A DNA stretch of 64,000 bases from SW10 sp965657795. GTDB taxonomy: Bacteria; Verrucomicrobiota; Verrucomicrobiia; Verrucomicrobiales; Akkermansiaceae. Position 1 is the first letter of the stretch, and the number at the start of each line of letters is the position of its first letter. Made by a program: the position numbers and the translations under genes. Below, in pieces: positions 37,727-49,400 of the stretch. The notes beneath the pieces were generated by a model. It did not search any database. It saw nothing but the letters and a program-made list of their open reading frames with translations, and had not been told where the DNA came from. Location: contig CBFHQJ010000014.1 in assembly GCA_965657795.1 (NCBI GenBank), positions 1 to 64,000 on the forward strand. The letters are read 5' to 3'.

Positions 37727-40700
37727 ATGTCTTCAAAATATTCCTATCTGGCAGCTGCCTGTGCTGCGCTCGTCACGACCTCATCTTATCTTCGCGCCGA
37801 GTTAATCGGACACTGGACCTTTGATGAAACTACCGGAGGCATCGCAACAGACTCAATCGGAGCGATCGATGCCAATTGGCAAAACGGTTCCAGCACCAAT
37901 CTCAACTGGACCACCGGACAGATCGGAGGAGCCGTCGATCTTGGCGGTCAAACATCAGGTGACAATTATTTCTCAACCGGGAATCTCACCACTCTATCGA
38001 ACGCAAACGCGCTTACCATCGCAGTTTGGGTCAACCCCGATGGATATACCGGCTCAAGCTACGAGGGCATATTCATGACCCGGAGTTCTCTCACCGGAAG
38101 CGCAGCCGGCAACCAAAACTGGGGACTCGCTTGGGAAGATGGTAATGGCAGCAACCCAAATCCCCATCTCGACTCAAGAACCGGTAACGGAACCGATTCC
38201 AACCCCGCCTCCATTCCCGCCAACGGTGGCTGGTATCACGTAGCCCTCGTCTGGGACGGAAGCGCCGGCACACACGTGCAATACATCAATGGCGTGCAGT
38301 CAGCCAGCACCAGCGGACCCACCGGAACAATCTCCGGCGGCACCTGGCACATCGGCCACGATGATTGCTGCGGAGGCTCCCGTGATTTTAACGGACAAAT
38401 CGACGACCTCGGGGTTTGGGATCACGCTCTCTCTGCTGCCGATATCGCCGCAATTTACAACCAGGGACTCAATGGTCTGTCCCTTGACGAAACCCCGCCG
38501 CTCCCACCCACCGAAGCTCTCAACGTGGGCCTGGTCATCAACGAAATCCACTACGACTCCGAGCCGAAAACCGAGTTTGTCGAATTCATCGAACTCCTCA
38601 ACACGAATTCGACTCCCCTCGATATCAGCGGCTGCACCTTCTCTGACGGGATCAATTTCACCTTCCCCGCCAACACCATTCTCGCTGCCACGGAATACGC
38701 CATCATTACCGAAAACCCGGCCGAACTCACCGCCAAGTTTCCCATTCCCCCGGGAACCCAAGTCTTTCAATACTCCGGTTCCCTTTCCAACGATGGTGAA
38801 CATATTAGCTTAAGAAACGCGACCGGAGAACTACTCGATACCATCGACTACAAATCCGAATTCCCCTGGCCCATCTCTCCCAATGGTGAAGGCGACTCGA
38901 TGCAACTCATCAACGCCGCTCTCGATAACGATCTCGGCGGCGCATGGCGCGGCGAACTCCCCACTCCCGGGTTGGCCAACGCCAACTTTAACACCAACGC
39001 CCCACCGCTCATCCGCCAAGTCAACCACTTGCCCGAACAACCACTTTCCAGCGAAGCCACCACCATCAGTGCCAAGATCACTGATCCCGATGGAATCGCT
39101 TCTGTAAGTCTACTCTACCAAGTCGTTGCGCCCGGGGACTTCATCCCCGCCTTTCTCCCAAATCCCTACCCCACCCTCACCGGAAATCCTAATGCGCCCC
39201 TGCAACCCAACCCCGCATTCGAAAACCAGGCGAACTGGAATATTCTGCCCATGACTCCGGCAGGTGGAGACATTTACACCGCTGTCATCCCGGCCCAGCC
39301 TCACCGCACGCTAGTCCGCTACCGTATCGCGACCACGGACACTTTCGCCGAGTCCATCCGTGTTCCCTACCTCAAAGATTCCTCACTCAATTTCGCCTAC
39401 TTTGTTTATGACGGCGTTCCCGACTACGTCGCCGGTGACACCATCCACTCCGCCAGCAACCTTACCAGCTTACCGGTTTACCAAATGATCACGCGCGATG
39501 ACGACCGCGCATACGCTTATGCCTACGAGACCACCGGTGACAACTTCCGCATCCCCAAGGGCAACAACGCTCGTAAGACCTACAACTGGGAATGCGCCCT
39601 CGTCTATGATGGTGTCGTTTACGATCATGTCGCATGGCGCTTGCGGCAAAACAATGATCGCTACACTGGCAACGGAAAACGCTCGATGCGCTTCCGTATG
39701 AACCGTGGACACTACTTTCAGGCCCGCGGCGAAGATGGAGAAAAACTCGCAGTAAAATGGCGGCGATTTAACACCTCCAAAATGGCTCGATTCGGAGGCA
39801 CCAACAGCTACGGATTTCACGAGACCATCAACTCCAGACTTTGGCGCATGGTCGGAGTCGAATGCCCCTACTTCCTGCCCGCCCACTGGCGCATGATCGA
39901 CGATGCCGACGAAGCACCCGACCAATACGGTGGCGATTTCTTCGGCTTCACCACCATCGTACAAGACATCGATGGACGCCTTCTTGATGAACGCGATCTC
40001 CCCAACGGAAACATGTATAAGCTCAAAGACGGAGTGAGCAATCCACTGGAACTCCAACGCAACCAAACCCGCACCGCCGTCGATGATGGCAGCGATTTCC
40101 TCAACATCCGGAACAACCTCGACAGCTCACAGAGTGATACGTGGTTAAACGAACACGTCAATTGGGATCAATGGACCCGCTACCACGCCGTCGTGGAAGC
40201 CGTCCGCCACTACGATTTCGGAACACCCAATACCCACTTCAAAAATCGCGCTTGGTATTTCCAGGAGCAGGCTGGAAACCCAAATGGACTCCTGCGGATT
40301 GTGCCCCATGATCACGATGCCAGTTGGTCACGAGGCTACCACGATAGCCTCAACAGCGTGGGCAATAGCATCGGCACCGGTTTTCCCTGGGCAGCCATTT
40401 TTGATGATATCCGTCGCCCACCCACCGGGAGCGAAAAGCCCGGCTTCACCCGCGACTACCGGAACTTCATTCGCGAGTTCCGTCAACTTCTCTGGCAGGA
40501 GGAAACGGTCAACACCATGATCGATGATCATGCCGCCACCCTTCAACAATTCAGTTTGGCGGATCGAGACCGTTGGGTTGGAGCACCCGCTGCCGCCGGA
40601 CGCGAAACAATGGTTCCTATCGAAAGCATCGCGGCGCCTATGAAGAACATCGCCTTTGTCAGCGACACCATGTACGGCGCAAATCTCGCCGGGGGACGCG

Positions 40701-42406
40701 GCGCCTTTCTCGACCAGATCGCGATCGACCCCGCCATTCCCGATCAACCCACCATCAGCTACAGCGGAGCTGATGGTTTTCCGGCCGGTGCTTTACAATT
40801 CACCAGTTCTTCTTTCTCTGATCCGCAAGGGGCGGGAAGTTTTGGAGCTATGCAATGGCGCATTGCCGAAGTCGCCAACCTTGGCGATACTGAGGACACG
40901 ACCATTCTTCCTGCCGGTTCAGTCTGGAGTTATCTCGATGACGGCAGCGATCAGGGCACCGCTTGGCGCGAAACTGATTTCAATGATTTTGCATGGAGCA
41001 GCGGCCAATTGCCCGCCGGATATGGCGGCATCAGCGGGACCACCCTCGTGACCGCCATCAACTTCGGCCCGGACTCCAACAACAAGTATCCCACGACCTA
41101 CTTCCGAACCACCATCGACATCTCCGACCTCGAAAGCATCGGCGAGTTTGTCTTCTCGCTTAACGTCGATGATGGGGCAGTCGTTTACGTCAATGGCATT
41201 GAGATCCTCCGTGATGGGATCGATTCCGACTCACCCGTCGCCTTCAACACCTTCGCCGACGACAATGGTAACGAGGGCACTTATGACAGCTTCATTGTCT
41301 CCAAAACTCACTTCATTGAAGGACTCAACACCATTGCCGCCGAAGTCCATCAGCGTGCCGGCAACAGCAGCGACATGGGATTCGACATGAAAATCACGGC
41401 AAGTGGATCGATCCCCGAACGTGAATTCGAATGGACAGCCGGTTGGGAATCGGGCACAGCCACCTCGTTTCAAGAGACCATCACGCCACCCGCAGTCGCC
41501 ACCCGCGTGAACCAAACTTACCGCGCACGCGTCCGTCATCAGGACAGCAGTGGACACTGGAGCCTGTGGTCCGAACCTCTCGAGTTCATCACCACGGAAC
41601 CTGACCTCTCCACCTTCACCGGCTCTCTGGTCATCAACGAAATCATGTATCATCCGGCAGCCCCCACTGCTGCCGAGATCGCCGCCGGATTCGACGACGA
41701 CGACTTCTTTGAATACATCGAAGTTCGCAACGTCGGAAACCAAACCGTCGATCTGAGCAACATCCGGTTCACCAAGGGAATCGATATTGACCTGAGCGGC
41801 ACCATCGCGCCCGGCGCATACGTTCTCGTCGTGAACAATCTAGCCGCCTTTGAAATGCGCTATGGAGCGGACCTCCCCATCATCGGCGAGTGGAGCGGCA
41901 AGCTCAACAACGCCGGCGAGCAACTCAAACTCTCCTTCGGCGCTGGCGAAACGATTCAGGATTTTATTTACGATGACCTGGCACCTTGGCCCACCGCGCC
42001 CGACGGGGCTGGATCCAGCCTCGTCCTCATCAACCCCTTCGGCCTTCCTGATCACTCCAATCCATCGAGTTGGCGACCCGGACCGGCCACCCCGAACAGC
42101 ACTGATGGAACCACCTGGACCGCTGGCGAAGACCTTCTCAATTACGCCACGAAAGGAACTCCAGTCCTGACGGTCCTTCCCGATGGAAACCTAAGCCTCA
42201 GTGTTGCATTGAACCAGCTTGCCGAAGATCTCATCTTTGAAGTTCAGACTTCGACCAACCTTCAGAACTGGCAACCTCAACCGGCCTTTGTTTTGAGTGA
42301 TCTTCAGGACTCCGGCACTCCCGGCTACTCTTTGGCCACCTTCATCACGACCACGCCACTACTTGGCGAACGTCACTTCGTCCGCCTCCATGTTCAAACG
42401 CGATAG
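37727..42406 (+). CDS. Giant secreted LamG / lamin-tail / CotH-kinase-like protein (1)
   Basis: Protein of about 1559 residues; the start at 37727 gives the signal peptide MSSKYSYLAAACAALVTTSS. In order: LamG (about 25-250, HIGHDDCCGGSRDFNG), lamin-tail domain (about 265-420, VGLVINEIHYDSEPKTEFVE), a CotH-like domain (about 590-930, YNWECALVYDGVVYDHVAWR, RFRMNRGHYFQ, MYKLKDG, LRIVPHDHDASWSRG), a beta-sandwich module (SVWSYLDDGSDQGTAW, VVYVNGIEILRDG), a fibronectin-like segment, a second lamin-tail domain (LVINEIMYHPAAP) and a C-terminal 'LQNWQP' domain. CotH proteins are atypical kinases that phosphorylate spore-coat proteins in Bacillus; the target here is unknown. Its stop overlaps the next start by 17 bases. 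Confidence 0.88.
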   Translation: MSSKYSYLAAACAALVTTSSYLRAELIGHWTFDETTGGIATDSIGAIDANWQNGSSTNLNWTTGQIGGAVDLGGQTSGDNYFSTGNLTTLSNANALTIAVWVNPDGYTGSSYEGIFMTRSSLTGSAAGNQNWGLAWEDGNGSNPNPHLDSRTGNGTDSNPASIPANGGWYHVALVWDGSAGTHVQYINGVQSASTSGPTGTISGGTWHIGHDDCCGGSRDFNGQIDDLGVWDHALSAADIAAIYNQGLNGLSLDETPPLPPTEALNVGLVINEIHYDSEPKTEFVEFIELLNTNSTPLDISGCTFSDGINFTFPANTILAATEYAIITENPAELTAKFPIPPGTQVFQYSGSLSNDGEHISLRNATGELLDTIDYKSEFPWPISPNGEGDSMQLINAALDNDLGGAWRGELPTPGLANANFNTNAPPLIRQVNHLPEQPLSSEATTISAKITDPDGIASVSLLYQVVAPGDFIPAFLPNPYPTLTGNPNAPLQPNPAFENQANWNILPMTPAGGDIYTAVIPAQPHRTLVRYRIATTDTFAESIRVPYLKDSSLNFAYFVYDGVPDYVAGDTIHSASNLTSLPVYQMITRDDDRAYAYAYETTGDNFRIPKGNNARKTYNWECALVYDGVVYDHVAWRLRQNNDRYTGNGKRSMRFRMNRGHYFQARGEDGEKLAVKWRRFNTSKMARFGGTNSYGFHETINSRLWRMVGVECPYFLPAHWRMIDDADEAPDQYGGDFFGFTTIVQDIDGRLLDERDLPNGNMYKLKDGVSNPLELQRNQTRTAVDDGSDFLNIRNNLDSSQSDTWLNEHVNWDQWTRYHAVVEAVRHYDFGTPNTHFKNRAWYFQEQAGNPNGLLRIVPHDHDASWSRGYHDSLNSVGNSIGTGFPWAAIFDDIRRPPTGSEKPGFTRDYRNFIREFRQLLWQEETVNTMIDDHAATLQQFSLADRDRWVGAPAAAGRETMVPIESIAAPMKNIAFVSDTMYGANLAGGRGAFLDQIAIDPAIPDQPTISYSGADGFPAGALQFTSSSFSDPQGAGSFGAMQWRIAEVANLGDTEDTTILPAGSVWSYLDDGSDQGTAWRETDFNDFAWSSGQLPAGYGGISGTTLVTAINFGPDSNNKYPTTYFRTTIDISDLESIGEFVFSLNVDDGAVVYVNGIEILRDGIDSDSPVAFNTFADDNGNEGTYDSFIVSKTHFIEGLNTIAAEVHQRAGNSSDMGFDMKITASGSIPEREFEWTAGWESGTATSFQETITPPAVATRVNQTYRARVRHQDSSGHWSLWSEPLEFITTEPDLSTFTGSLVINEIMYHPAAPTAAEIAAGFDDDDFFEYIEVRNVGNQTVDLSNIRFTKGIDIDLSGTIAPGAYVLVVNNLAAFEMRYGADLPIIGEWSGKLNNAGEQLKLSFGAGETIQDFIYDDLAPWPTAPDGAGSSLVLINPFGLPDHSNPSSWRPGPATPNSTDGTTWTAGEDLLNYATKGTPVLTVLPDGNLSLSVALNQLAEDLIFEVQTSTNLQNWQPQPAFVLSDLQDSGTPGYSLATFITTTPLLGERHFVRLHVQTR

Positions 42407-45400
42407 CCAATCCTCAACAATACGATGGGCGAAGGCACTCCTGCTCTTCACCTTGTCGGGTCACCTTCACGCTGAGCTCATCGCTCTTTACAAGTTCGAT
42501 GGTAATGCCAACGACACCATCAATGGCAATCATGCCACTTGGATTCCGAACGCCCAAAACACTCCACCCAACTGGCAGGCCAATGGTCAAATCGGAGGCG
42601 CCATCCGCTTCCCCGGAAGCGGTTCTCACGTGAACTATTTCAGCGTAAGCGGCTTCCCGGAAATCAATGACTCGACAGGCATGACCGCCGCCGCTTGGTT
42701 CAAACCAGAGGGCACGACGGGATATCGGGGACTTCTGATGTCGCGCCGAGTGAATGGCGACAAACTATTCGGATTCGGCCACGAAAACGGCCACCTCGAC
42801 GGTCGAGTCGATCGCACTGCCCTCGACTCTTCTGACAACTCGATCAACAACAACGGCGAATGGTATCACATCGTCTGGGTCTGGGATAACGTCGCCCGCA
42901 CCATGCAGCTTTACATTAACGGAACCGCCACCGGATCACCAAAATCCGTCGCGGCCCAATCCATCACCACCAATAGTGACTGGCGCATTGGCGATGACTC
43001 CTGCTGCAACAATCGCAACCTCAACGGCTGGCTCGATGATCTTGCCATTTACGATGAGGGTCTCAGCGCAACCGCCATCGCAGAGCTTTACCAAAATGGC
43101 CTCGATGGGCTCAGCGCCAATGAACAACCGCCTCCTCCTGCCACCGAACCGCTGAACGTCGGCTTGGTCATCAATGAGATTCATCACGATGCCGATCCCA
43201 AAACCCAGTTCATTGAGTTCATCGAACTCCTCAACACCGGACCAACCCCACTTGATCTAAGCGGCTCCTACTTCGAGGGCATCAATTTCGTCTTCCCTCC
43301 CGGGACCACTCTGAACGTCACGGAATATCTCGTCATCGGCGAAAGCCCAGATCACGATTTCCAATTCACCGGCTCGCTCTCGGGAGATGGCGAGCAAATC
43401 ACTCTGCGAGATGCCACCGGAGCCATCGTCGATCGTGTTGACTATTCCGCCCGCTTCCCCTGGCCCATCATCGATGGCGGCGCTTCCATGCAGTTGACCA
43501 ATGCCACCCTCGACAACGATCTTGGGGCCAGTTGGCGGCCCGCCCTCCCGACGCCCGGATTCCAAAACCAAACCTTCACCAACAACGCTCCGCCTCAAAT
43601 GCGGCAAGTCTCCCACACTCCGCAGGCCCCACAATCGACCGACCCCATCACGGTGAGCGTCAAAGCCACCGACCCCGATGGCATTGAATCCCTCACCTTG
43701 CATTATCAGACCAATGCTCCGGGTTCCTTCGTACCCGCCTTTCTCCCGCTTGCCAGTCCGGTGCTCCGTTCCAATCCCGAAACCGCGCTGACTCCCAATC
43801 CCGCTTTCGAGCAAAACTGGATTGCCTTGCCCATGACCGTGGATGCCAGCGGAGAAATCTTCACCGCCACCATTCCGGCCCAGCCCCACCGCACCTTGAT
43901 CCGCTACCGAATCACTGCGACCGATTCCCTCGCCAACTCAATCCGGGCTCCTTTCCCGGAAGATCCCTCCTTGAATTTTGCCACCTTCAGCTACGACGGC
44001 GTTCCAGACTACACCACCAACAACGGCACGACCTATTCCGCCGAAGATCTCACCGCCCTCCCCGTCTATCATCTCATCACCAATGACGATCATCTTGCCC
44101 AATGCTGGGCCTATGATTCCTCCGACCGAGCCGGAAGCATCGCCTCACGAAAGAAGTTCAATTGGGAAGGTGCCATGGTTTACGACGGGGTCACTTACGA
44201 CCACATCAAATACCGACTTCGTCAGCGTAATGATCGCTACGCCGGCAACGGTCGAAGGCCAATGCGCTTCCGCTTCCTTCGCGGGAACTACTTTCAGGCC
44301 CGTGACCCGGAAGGGGAAAAATACCCCGTGAAATGGCGCTCGCTGAACACCAGCAAGATGTCGCGTTTCGCCGAAGGAGCCAACTGGGGCATGCGTGAAC
44401 TGGTGTCATCGCGCCTTTGGAATCTCGCCGGAGTGGTGGCTCCTGAATTCCAACACATTCACTTCCGCGTTATTGATGATGCCGCCGAGCAAGCCAACCA
44501 ATACGATGGCGACTTCTATGGCCTCTCGATGATCTTCGAAGATGTCGACGCCCGCTTCCTTGAAAGTCGCGACCTACCCAAAGGCAATGTTTACAAACTC
44601 AAGGACGGCGAATCCAATCCACTTGAACTTCAACGTTACCAGGCCCGCGACGCCGTGAGTGACGGCAGTGATTTCATCAATATTCGCGATAATTTGGGCC
44701 CACCCACCCAATCCGATCAGTGGCTCCGCGAACACGTCGACTGGAATTCGTGGTATCTCTACGCCGCCCTCGGCGAAGGATTCCGCCACTACGATTTCTC
44801 CCCTCACTTTCAAAAGAATCGCATTTGGTATTTCAAGCCCAAGGAAGGCACTCTCTTCGGGCTCATGTCCATCATTCCACACGACACCGATGCCACCTGG
44901 AAACGCGGCACCAACGACAACCAATGGAACGACCCCGCGTGGGGTCCGGGCAATGGGTTTCGCGGACGAGTCGTCGGCTATGATCTACCCAAAGAGGCCA
45001 TCGCCGAAATCACCGGACTCAATGAAAGCGACGGCGAAAACCACCCGGAACGCGAAGCTTTCATGCTGGAATATCGCAACGTCCTCCGCGAAGTCAGCGA
45101 CTTGTTTTGGAAACCCGGGACCGTCAACACCATCATCGATCAAGCACATGATCGCATTGCCGAAATGGCTCCCGCCGACATCGCGCGCTGGAGCAATCGG
45201 GAGAACATTGGACCCTTGGCAAGCCAGACCAATTTGATGAAACGACTTGCCTTCACCGAGGATCTTTATCAGGGAAGTTCCCTGTCCGGTGGTCGGGCAC
45301 AATGGATTCGAAACCTCTCGCTGGATCCCGATATTCCAAATCAACCCACTCTCGTTCGAACCGGGACCTCCCTCGACTCGTCGCCCTTCTCCGATCCCCA

Positions 45401-46415
45401 GGGAAACGCCACCTTCCAGACCATGCAGTGGCGAATTGCTGAAAAGGCCAACCATGAATGGCACGCGACCTGGACCGATCAATCATCACAATCTTCCATT
45501 CAACCTCCCGCTGCAGCCACCCGTCCGGACCTCATATATCTTGCCCGCGTTCGTCATCAGGATGATTCGGGACGGTGGAGTCACTGGTCCGAGTCAGTGG
45601 AGTTTGTGGGCACCGAGCCGGATATCAGCCCGTATTTGAACTCACTGGTGATCAGCGAAATCATGTATCACCCGGAACAACCCGGACCTGCCGAAGTCGC
45701 TGCTGGTTATACTGACTATGATGATTTCGAATACCTCGAATTACGCAACGTGGGAGACCAGCCACTTGATTTGAGCAATGTCAGATTGACCAAAGGGATC
45801 GATGCCAACTTGACCGGCACCGTGGCTCCCGGGGAGTTCGTTCTTCTGGTCAGAAATCAGGCGGCGTTTGAAATACGCTACGGACCCGGGCTCCCGGTGT
45901 TCGGAGAATACACTGGCAAACTCGATAACGGTGGTGAACGGATCAAGCTCAGCTTCGGAGCAGGCATTGCAATCCGCGACTTTGTATTCGACGACATTTC
46001 TCCCTGGCCGGACAGCCCAGATGGGAATGGCCGCTCTCTGGTCTTGGTCGATCCCTTCGGACGACCCGACCATGGAAACCCCTTCAATTGGCGGGCCGCA
46101 ATTACGACCCCGGGAACAAGCGACAGCACAAATTTTTCAGGCGACGACCTCGTTGCTTACGCGATGCGGGGGAATCCACACCTGGAAACGCTCCTGGACG
46201 GAAAAATCGGATTCACGATTGAAATTAATGAAGTCGCCGAGGACCTATCTCTCAGCCTGGAAATCTCAAAAGACCTGATCACGTGGGCCCCGGTCGAATC
46301 CACAAGGATCCAATCACTTGCGACCACCGGAGGATTTGCCAAAACCACTTTTGAGGTTGCAACACCGAACCCAGGAAATCGATGGTTCCTTCGAGCCCGT
46401 TTTCAACGATATTAG
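42390..46415 (+). CDS. Giant secreted LamG / lamin-tail / CotH-kinase-like protein (2)
   Basis: Protein of about 1341 residues whose ATG at 42390 lies inside the end of the preceding gene, so translation is coupled. It has a signal peptide (ALLLFTLSGHLHA), a LamG domain with a variant Cys pair (RIGDDSCCNNRNLNG), a lamin-tail domain (VGLVINEIHHDADPKTQ), a CotH-like domain (FNWEGAMVYDGVTYDHIKYR, VYKLKDG, SIIPHDTDATWKRG), a second lamin-tail domain (LVISEIMYHPEQPG) and the same C-terminal domain. Relative to its neighbours it lacks the 'YLDDGS' beta-sandwich module. It is clearly a paralogue of gene 1. The protein should be exported. Confidence 0.88.
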   Translation: MFKRDSQSSTIRWAKALLLFTLSGHLHAELIALYKFDGNANDTINGNHATWIPNAQNTPPNWQANGQIGGAIRFPGSGSHVNYFSVSGFPEINDSTGMTAAAWFKPEGTTGYRGLLMSRRVNGDKLFGFGHENGHLDGRVDRTALDSSDNSINNNGEWYHIVWVWDNVARTMQLYINGTATGSPKSVAAQSITTNSDWRIGDDSCCNNRNLNGWLDDLAIYDEGLSATAIAELYQNGLDGLSANEQPPPPATEPLNVGLVINEIHHDADPKTQFIEFIELLNTGPTPLDLSGSYFEGINFVFPPGTTLNVTEYLVIGESPDHDFQFTGSLSGDGEQITLRDATGAIVDRVDYSARFPWPIIDGGASMQLTNATLDNDLGASWRPALPTPGFQNQTFTNNAPPQMRQVSHTPQAPQSTDPITVSVKATDPDGIESLTLHYQTNAPGSFVPAFLPLASPVLRSNPETALTPNPAFEQNWIALPMTVDASGEIFTATIPAQPHRTLIRYRITATDSLANSIRAPFPEDPSLNFATFSYDGVPDYTTNNGTTYSAEDLTALPVYHLITNDDHLAQCWAYDSSDRAGSIASRKKFNWEGAMVYDGVTYDHIKYRLRQRNDRYAGNGRRPMRFRFLRGNYFQARDPEGEKYPVKWRSLNTSKMSRFAEGANWGMRELVSSRLWNLAGVVAPEFQHIHFRVIDDAAEQANQYDGDFYGLSMIFEDVDARFLESRDLPKGNVYKLKDGESNPLELQRYQARDAVSDGSDFINIRDNLGPPTQSDQWLREHVDWNSWYLYAALGEGFRHYDFSPHFQKNRIWYFKPKEGTLFGLMSIIPHDTDATWKRGTNDNQWNDPAWGPGNGFRGRVVGYDLPKEAIAEITGLNESDGENHPEREAFMLEYRNVLREVSDLFWKPGTVNTIIDQAHDRIAEMAPADIARWSNRENIGPLASQTNLMKRLAFTEDLYQGSSLSGGRAQWIRNLSLDPDIPNQPTLVRTGTSLDSSPFSDPQGNATFQTMQWRIAEKANHEWHATWTDQSSQSSIQPPAAATRPDLIYLARVRHQDDSGRWSHWSESVEFVGTEPDISPYLNSLVISEIMYHPEQPGPAEVAAGYTDYDDFEYLELRNVGDQPLDLSNVRLTKGIDANLTGTVAPGEFVLLVRNQAAFEIRYGPGLPVFGEYTGKLDNGGERIKLSFGAGIAIRDFVFDDISPWPDSPDGNGRSLVLVDPFGRPDHGNPFNWRAAITTPGTSDSTNFSGDDLVAYAMRGNPHLETLLDGKIGFTIEINEVAEDLSLSLEISKDLITWAPVESTRIQSLATTGGFAKTTFEVATPNPGNRWFLRARFQRY

Positions 46416-46419
46416 ACCA

Positions 46420-49400
46420 ATGCACCCTTCCTCGGGAATCATACCATGCGCTCTGATTGCCATCACTTGTTGGCTCAGCGGTGGACGGGGCTTTGCAAGT
46501 CTCCCGACGGAGATCACCTCACAGGGGTTCGCCTCGCAAACCCACAGTCACTCCAGCGGACTCTACCCCGCCGCGCAGGCCATTGATGGGGATCTCACCA
46601 CCTTCAATCACACCGAATCCCAAACTCCGGGTGGCGCTTGGGAGCTCACCTTTCCGACGGAGCGTGAACTCAGCTCGGTCGAAATCGTGAGCCGCGATTG
46701 CTGCGCCGGACGTTTGAATGGCGGCACCCTTCGTTTGTTCGACGGCGAAGCCGAAATGGTCTTCGAAGTAGATCTCATCGACAGTGGCCCGCTAACCACT
46801 TTCACGGCCGAAATCCCGGAAGGAACGATGGCCCGGAGTCTTCGCATCGGTTTTGATCCCGACGAGAATGGTATCGTTCACCTTGCCGAAGTCCGCGTCT
46901 TTGGACCTGCGGGCGATCCACCGGCGATCGAGCAATTCGAGGCAAACGGAAACACCCTGACCTGGAATGTCAGCAATGCCGGCTCCATCGAACTTTATGG
47001 CGTGGGATCTCTCGCGGCCAGTGGATCCTTGACCCTCTCGCCTACCACCAGCACTGCCTACTTTCTCACTGCTAGCAATCCCTGCGATACCATCACCGCG
47101 AGTACTTCCATCACGATTGATGGCATCCCTCTTCTGCCCCGGATTACCGAATTCAATGCCGTCGGCGATGACTGGGTGGAAATCTGGAATCCTAGTAACT
47201 CTTCATTGAACCTGACCGGCTGGCATCTCACCGACGATCCCGACAATCCGCAACGTTGGGCTTTTCCAATTAATCAATCGATCCAAGCCGGCGAACTCCT
47301 CACGATCCCAAGACCCTTTGGTCTCGCGCGCGAAAAAGGATCCTACCTTGCCCTCATCGACCCGGAAGGAGCAGTCGTTTCGCAATTCACCTATCCGGAG
47401 CAATTCGAAGGAAGCAGCTACGGAATCGATCTCGAAGGCAACGAACGCTATTTCCTCCAACCCACTCCGGACGAATTCAATTTCAGCCCCAGCGTTTCCG
47501 GCTTCTTGTCCGGCGTCAATTTTTCGTCTGAGCGAGGAATCTACAATGCTCCGATTTCACTCACACTTAGCGCCAAAACACCGGGAGCACGCATCCTCTA
47601 CTCGACCGATGCCTCCGACCCCTCGACCGAATACACCGGCCCAATTTCAATCTCAAGTACGAGAGTCATTCGAGCAATAGAAGTCCTCGATGGTTTCCAG
47701 CCTCCTCGCGCGGAGGCACATACTTTTCTTTTCCCCGAAGGCCTCGCTTTGCAGCCCGAATTCCCCGCAGGCTTTCCGGACGACTGGCTCCCCGGCACTG
47801 CCAGCGGAGCGCTCGCTCCCATTTCGCGCCGTTCCGACTACGAGATGGATCCGGAGATTATTGGTGACGCACCTTTCACCGACCGCCAAGGTGAGACCTT
47901 CGACATTCCCGAAGCACTGACCTCGCTCCCCAGCCTTTGCCTCACCCTTCCCAATGATGAAATGTGGGACCCTGATGACGGGCTACATGCAAATGCCCTC
48001 AAACGGGGACGCAACTGGGAGCGCGAAATCTCGATGGAAATCATCGATCCGGCATCCGGTGAAAATTTTCATACCGGCTGCGGACTGCGAATCCACGGTG
48101 GCCGTGGGCGGGTTGCGGAGATGTTGAAGAAGTCCTTCCGCCTCTATTTCCGGGGCGACTATGGTGCGACCAAATTCGACTACCCCCTCTTCGAAGGAAT
48201 GCCGGACGGCGGAGTCGACCACCTCGTTCTCCGCGGCGGCAATGGTAAGACCTGGGCCAGCCCGTGGCGAGACCTGACCGGCGGCGGAAACTCCCTCCCT
48301 CGCGTGACCTATCTGCGGGACCAGTTCCTCCGCGATACCAATCGCGCCATGGATCAACCCAGCTTCGCGGGGACTTTCGCCCACCTTTACATCAACGGTA
48401 TTTACTGGGGCCTTTACAATCCCATTGAACGTCCCGGCGGACCTTACGCCGCCAATCACTTCGGAGGAGATGCCGATACCGACTGGGACTTCCTGAAGTG
48501 GGCCAATGGACTCCCCACCCAGGTGACTCATGGTGACACCGAAGCCTGGGATGAAGTCCTTGCCCTTTCGCGCAGCAACCCAGCCGCCAACTTCGCCGAA
48601 ATCGCCGGGAGGGTCGATATCGACAACCTCGCCGACTTCCTCATTTCCAATTTCTATGTCGGCAACATCGACTGGGCAGGCACCCGCAACAACAGCTACG
48701 CCTTCCGCTCCCGCACCGGTGTCTCAGACGGAAAATTCCGTTTCATGTGCTGGGATGGAGAAGAGAGTTTTCTCAACACCGGAGCCAACTCAACCGACCA
48801 GAACCGTGAAACCACTGCGATGGAGCTTCACCTTGATCTCCGCACCGTGCCCGCATATCGCCGCCGTTTTGCCGACCGCGTCCACCGACACCTCGTCGAT
48901 GAAGACGGCGTCCTGCAAACAGAAATCGCGACGGCCCGACATGATTCCCTCGCCGACCTGGTTGACGAAGGTATCGCCGCTGAGTCCGCCCGCTGGGGCG
49001 ACCTTCTCCGTCCAAACGATCCCTATACATACGATGGCGACTGGACCACTGAGATCAACAACCTCACCAACAACTATCTCACCAACCGCCCCGCCACCAC
49101 TCTCTCTCAATTGCGGGTAGACAACCTCTACCCCATGACAATAGCTCCGGTGGCTGCAATGAGCGGGAGCAATTCCTTCACGCTAGACGCACCGGCGGGA
49201 GAAATTTGGTTTACCACCGACGGGAGCGACCCAAGAAGATCCGGAACAGCTGAAATCTATGATGTTACAACCAACTCGTCCGCCTTGATCGAACTCGATG
49301 CAACCTGGGACTATCTCGATGACGGAAGCAACCTCTCCGGAACAAACTGGACTGCGACGACCTACGATTCTTCGACCTGGTCTAGCGGTCCTGCACCCCT

